Shown here piece by piece: positions 63,502 through 64,000 of a DNA stretch of 64,000 bases (positions are counted from its first letter, which is position 1; the number at the start of each line of letters is the position of its first letter). The stretch spans positions 5,495,501-5,559,500 of the forward strand of contig NZ_CP083956.1 in the NCBI RefSeq assembly GCF_006442795.2. The letters are read 5' to 3'. Made by a program: the position numbers and the translations under genes. The DNA comes from Mesorhizobium sp. B1-1-8. Lineage in GTDB: Bacteria > Pseudomonadota > Alphaproteobacteria > Rhizobiales > Rhizobiaceae. A model generated the notes under the pieces. It saw only the letters and a list, made by a program, of their open reading frames with translations, had not been told where the DNA came from and did not search any database.

Positions 63502-64000
63502 TGTGTCTTTCCTTGCGATGGTGCATGAGCTTGGGGCAGGAGCGCCGGTGCCAACTCCACATCGGCCTTCAAAAGGTACAGCGAGGCCGCGGTCTTGAGA
63601 GCAAAGCCGACCGTGCCGCCTGCCGCCATGAGATAGATGACGTTGAGAGGCTCCCAACCGGCCCTGGCCCCGGCGAGCAGCGGACCAAACACAAGCGCGA
63701 TCCGCGCGGCGTCGACGACAAGCCGCACCTCCTGCCGCCGCAGCAGGGCCGGGACTTCGCTGAGCGGCGTCGACAACGCCTGCACGGCGCCCATGAACGC
63801 CAGGGCGGTCATGATCTGTGCGGTGGGCATCCAGGCCGGGCCTAGAAGCGGAACGACAAGATAGGGCGCTGCCAGTCCGAGCGCCAATATCGGCAGTGAG
63901 GTAAGACAGGCTGCGAGGATCAAGAGGCCCCATGCGATGCCGAGCATGTGGCCGCGATTGCTGTTCTTGTTCGCCTCGGCGACAAAGACGTTGCTGAGCG
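63498..64000 (-). CDS. Polysaccharide flippase (partial, N-terminus beyond window)
   Basis: The frame is open to the window edge (LSNVFVAEANKNSNRGHM...). At least four hydrophobic helices are visible (LLILAACLTSLPILALGLAAPYLVV, IMTALAFMGAVQAL), fitting the C-terminal part of a MATE/MviN-superfamily lipid-linked oligosaccharide flippase. Coupled to the glycosyltransferase. Confidence 0.85.
   Translation of the reverse strand, partial: LSNVFVAEANKNSNRGHMLGIAWGLLILAACLTSLPILALGLAAPYLVVPLLGPAWMPTAQIMTALAFMGAVQALSTPLSEVPALLRRQEVRLVVDAARIALVFGPLLAGARAGWEPLNVIYLMAAGGTVGFALKTAASLYLLKADVELAPALLPQAHAPSQGKTQ

Overview
The window looks like an alphaproteobacterial, most likely Mesorhizobium-type (Rhizobiales), chromosome segment. 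The support is rhizobial-type IS21/IS66/IS630 elements, a Ros/MucR-family regulator, rhizobial LuxI/LuxR proteins, an ExoF-like exopolysaccharide cluster, and a P4-type integrase beside the 3' end of a tRNA-Phe gene, the site used by Mesorhizobium symbiosis islands. No nod, nif or fix genes are present. The assignment is inference from gene content.

Region 1 (1 to about 40.49 kb) is an integrated, mosaic genomic island. Its right border is a 46-nt tRNA-Phe 3' fragment (40443-40488) next to an integrase and an AlpA-type excisionase candidate; its left border lies outside the window. The core is three related quorum-sensing cassettes, all on the minus strand. Each has a lux box containing the same perfect 16-bp palindrome, then a luxI gene leading an operon of unrelated cargo. 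Cassette 1 (4.3-14.6 kb) carries luxR, luxI, an unknown 360-aa protein, a small membrane-anchored protein, a 1488-aa membrane-anchored giant and a TPR-CHAT protease. Cassette 2 (21.1-26.0 kb) carries luxR, luxI, a membrane protein, an alpha/beta hydrolase, a second membrane protein and an exported protein. Cassette 3 (30.6-33.6 kb) carries luxI only, with a lipoprotein, a small helical protein, an L,D-transpeptidase-like protein and a GH25 muramidase. The three LuxI proteins match up to a shared point near the C-terminus and then diverge, so cargo seems to have been swapped at the luxI 3' end. To the right of each cassette is a replication-relaxation gene: intact at 26.4 kb beside a coupling-protein-like ATPase, and degraded at 15.4 and 38.4 kb. 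An EACC1-like/caspase/exported-protein operon (35.4-37.8 kb) sits upstream of cassette 3, separated from it by an IS630 and an IS256 remnant. Two NUDIX genes, a GH24 lysozyme, a phosphoesterase and a MucR-type regulator fill the rest. The best candidate for an undescribed system is this set of AHL-inducible operons delivering protease, lipase-like and peptidoglycan-acting cargo.

Region 2 (40.49-64 kb) looks like ordinary chromosome. It starts with a gluzincin-like exported protein, a membrane protein and a Tat-exported epoxide hydrolase. A plus-strand operon follows (43.9-51.5 kb): NRPS-like A-PCP-TE protein, NAD-synthase-like ATP pyrophosphatase, asparagine-synthase-like amidotransferase, AMP-forming ligase and carrier protein. 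It converges on a tight minus-strand exopolysaccharide operon (58.4-51.5 kb): nucleotidyltransferase, aminotransferase, sugar transferase, epimerase, exported beta-propeller, ExoF-like export protein and PrmC-like methyltransferase. A response regulator, an HWE-type kinase and a LuxR-HTH protein separate it from a GT2 glycosyltransferase and a flippase that runs off the right edge.
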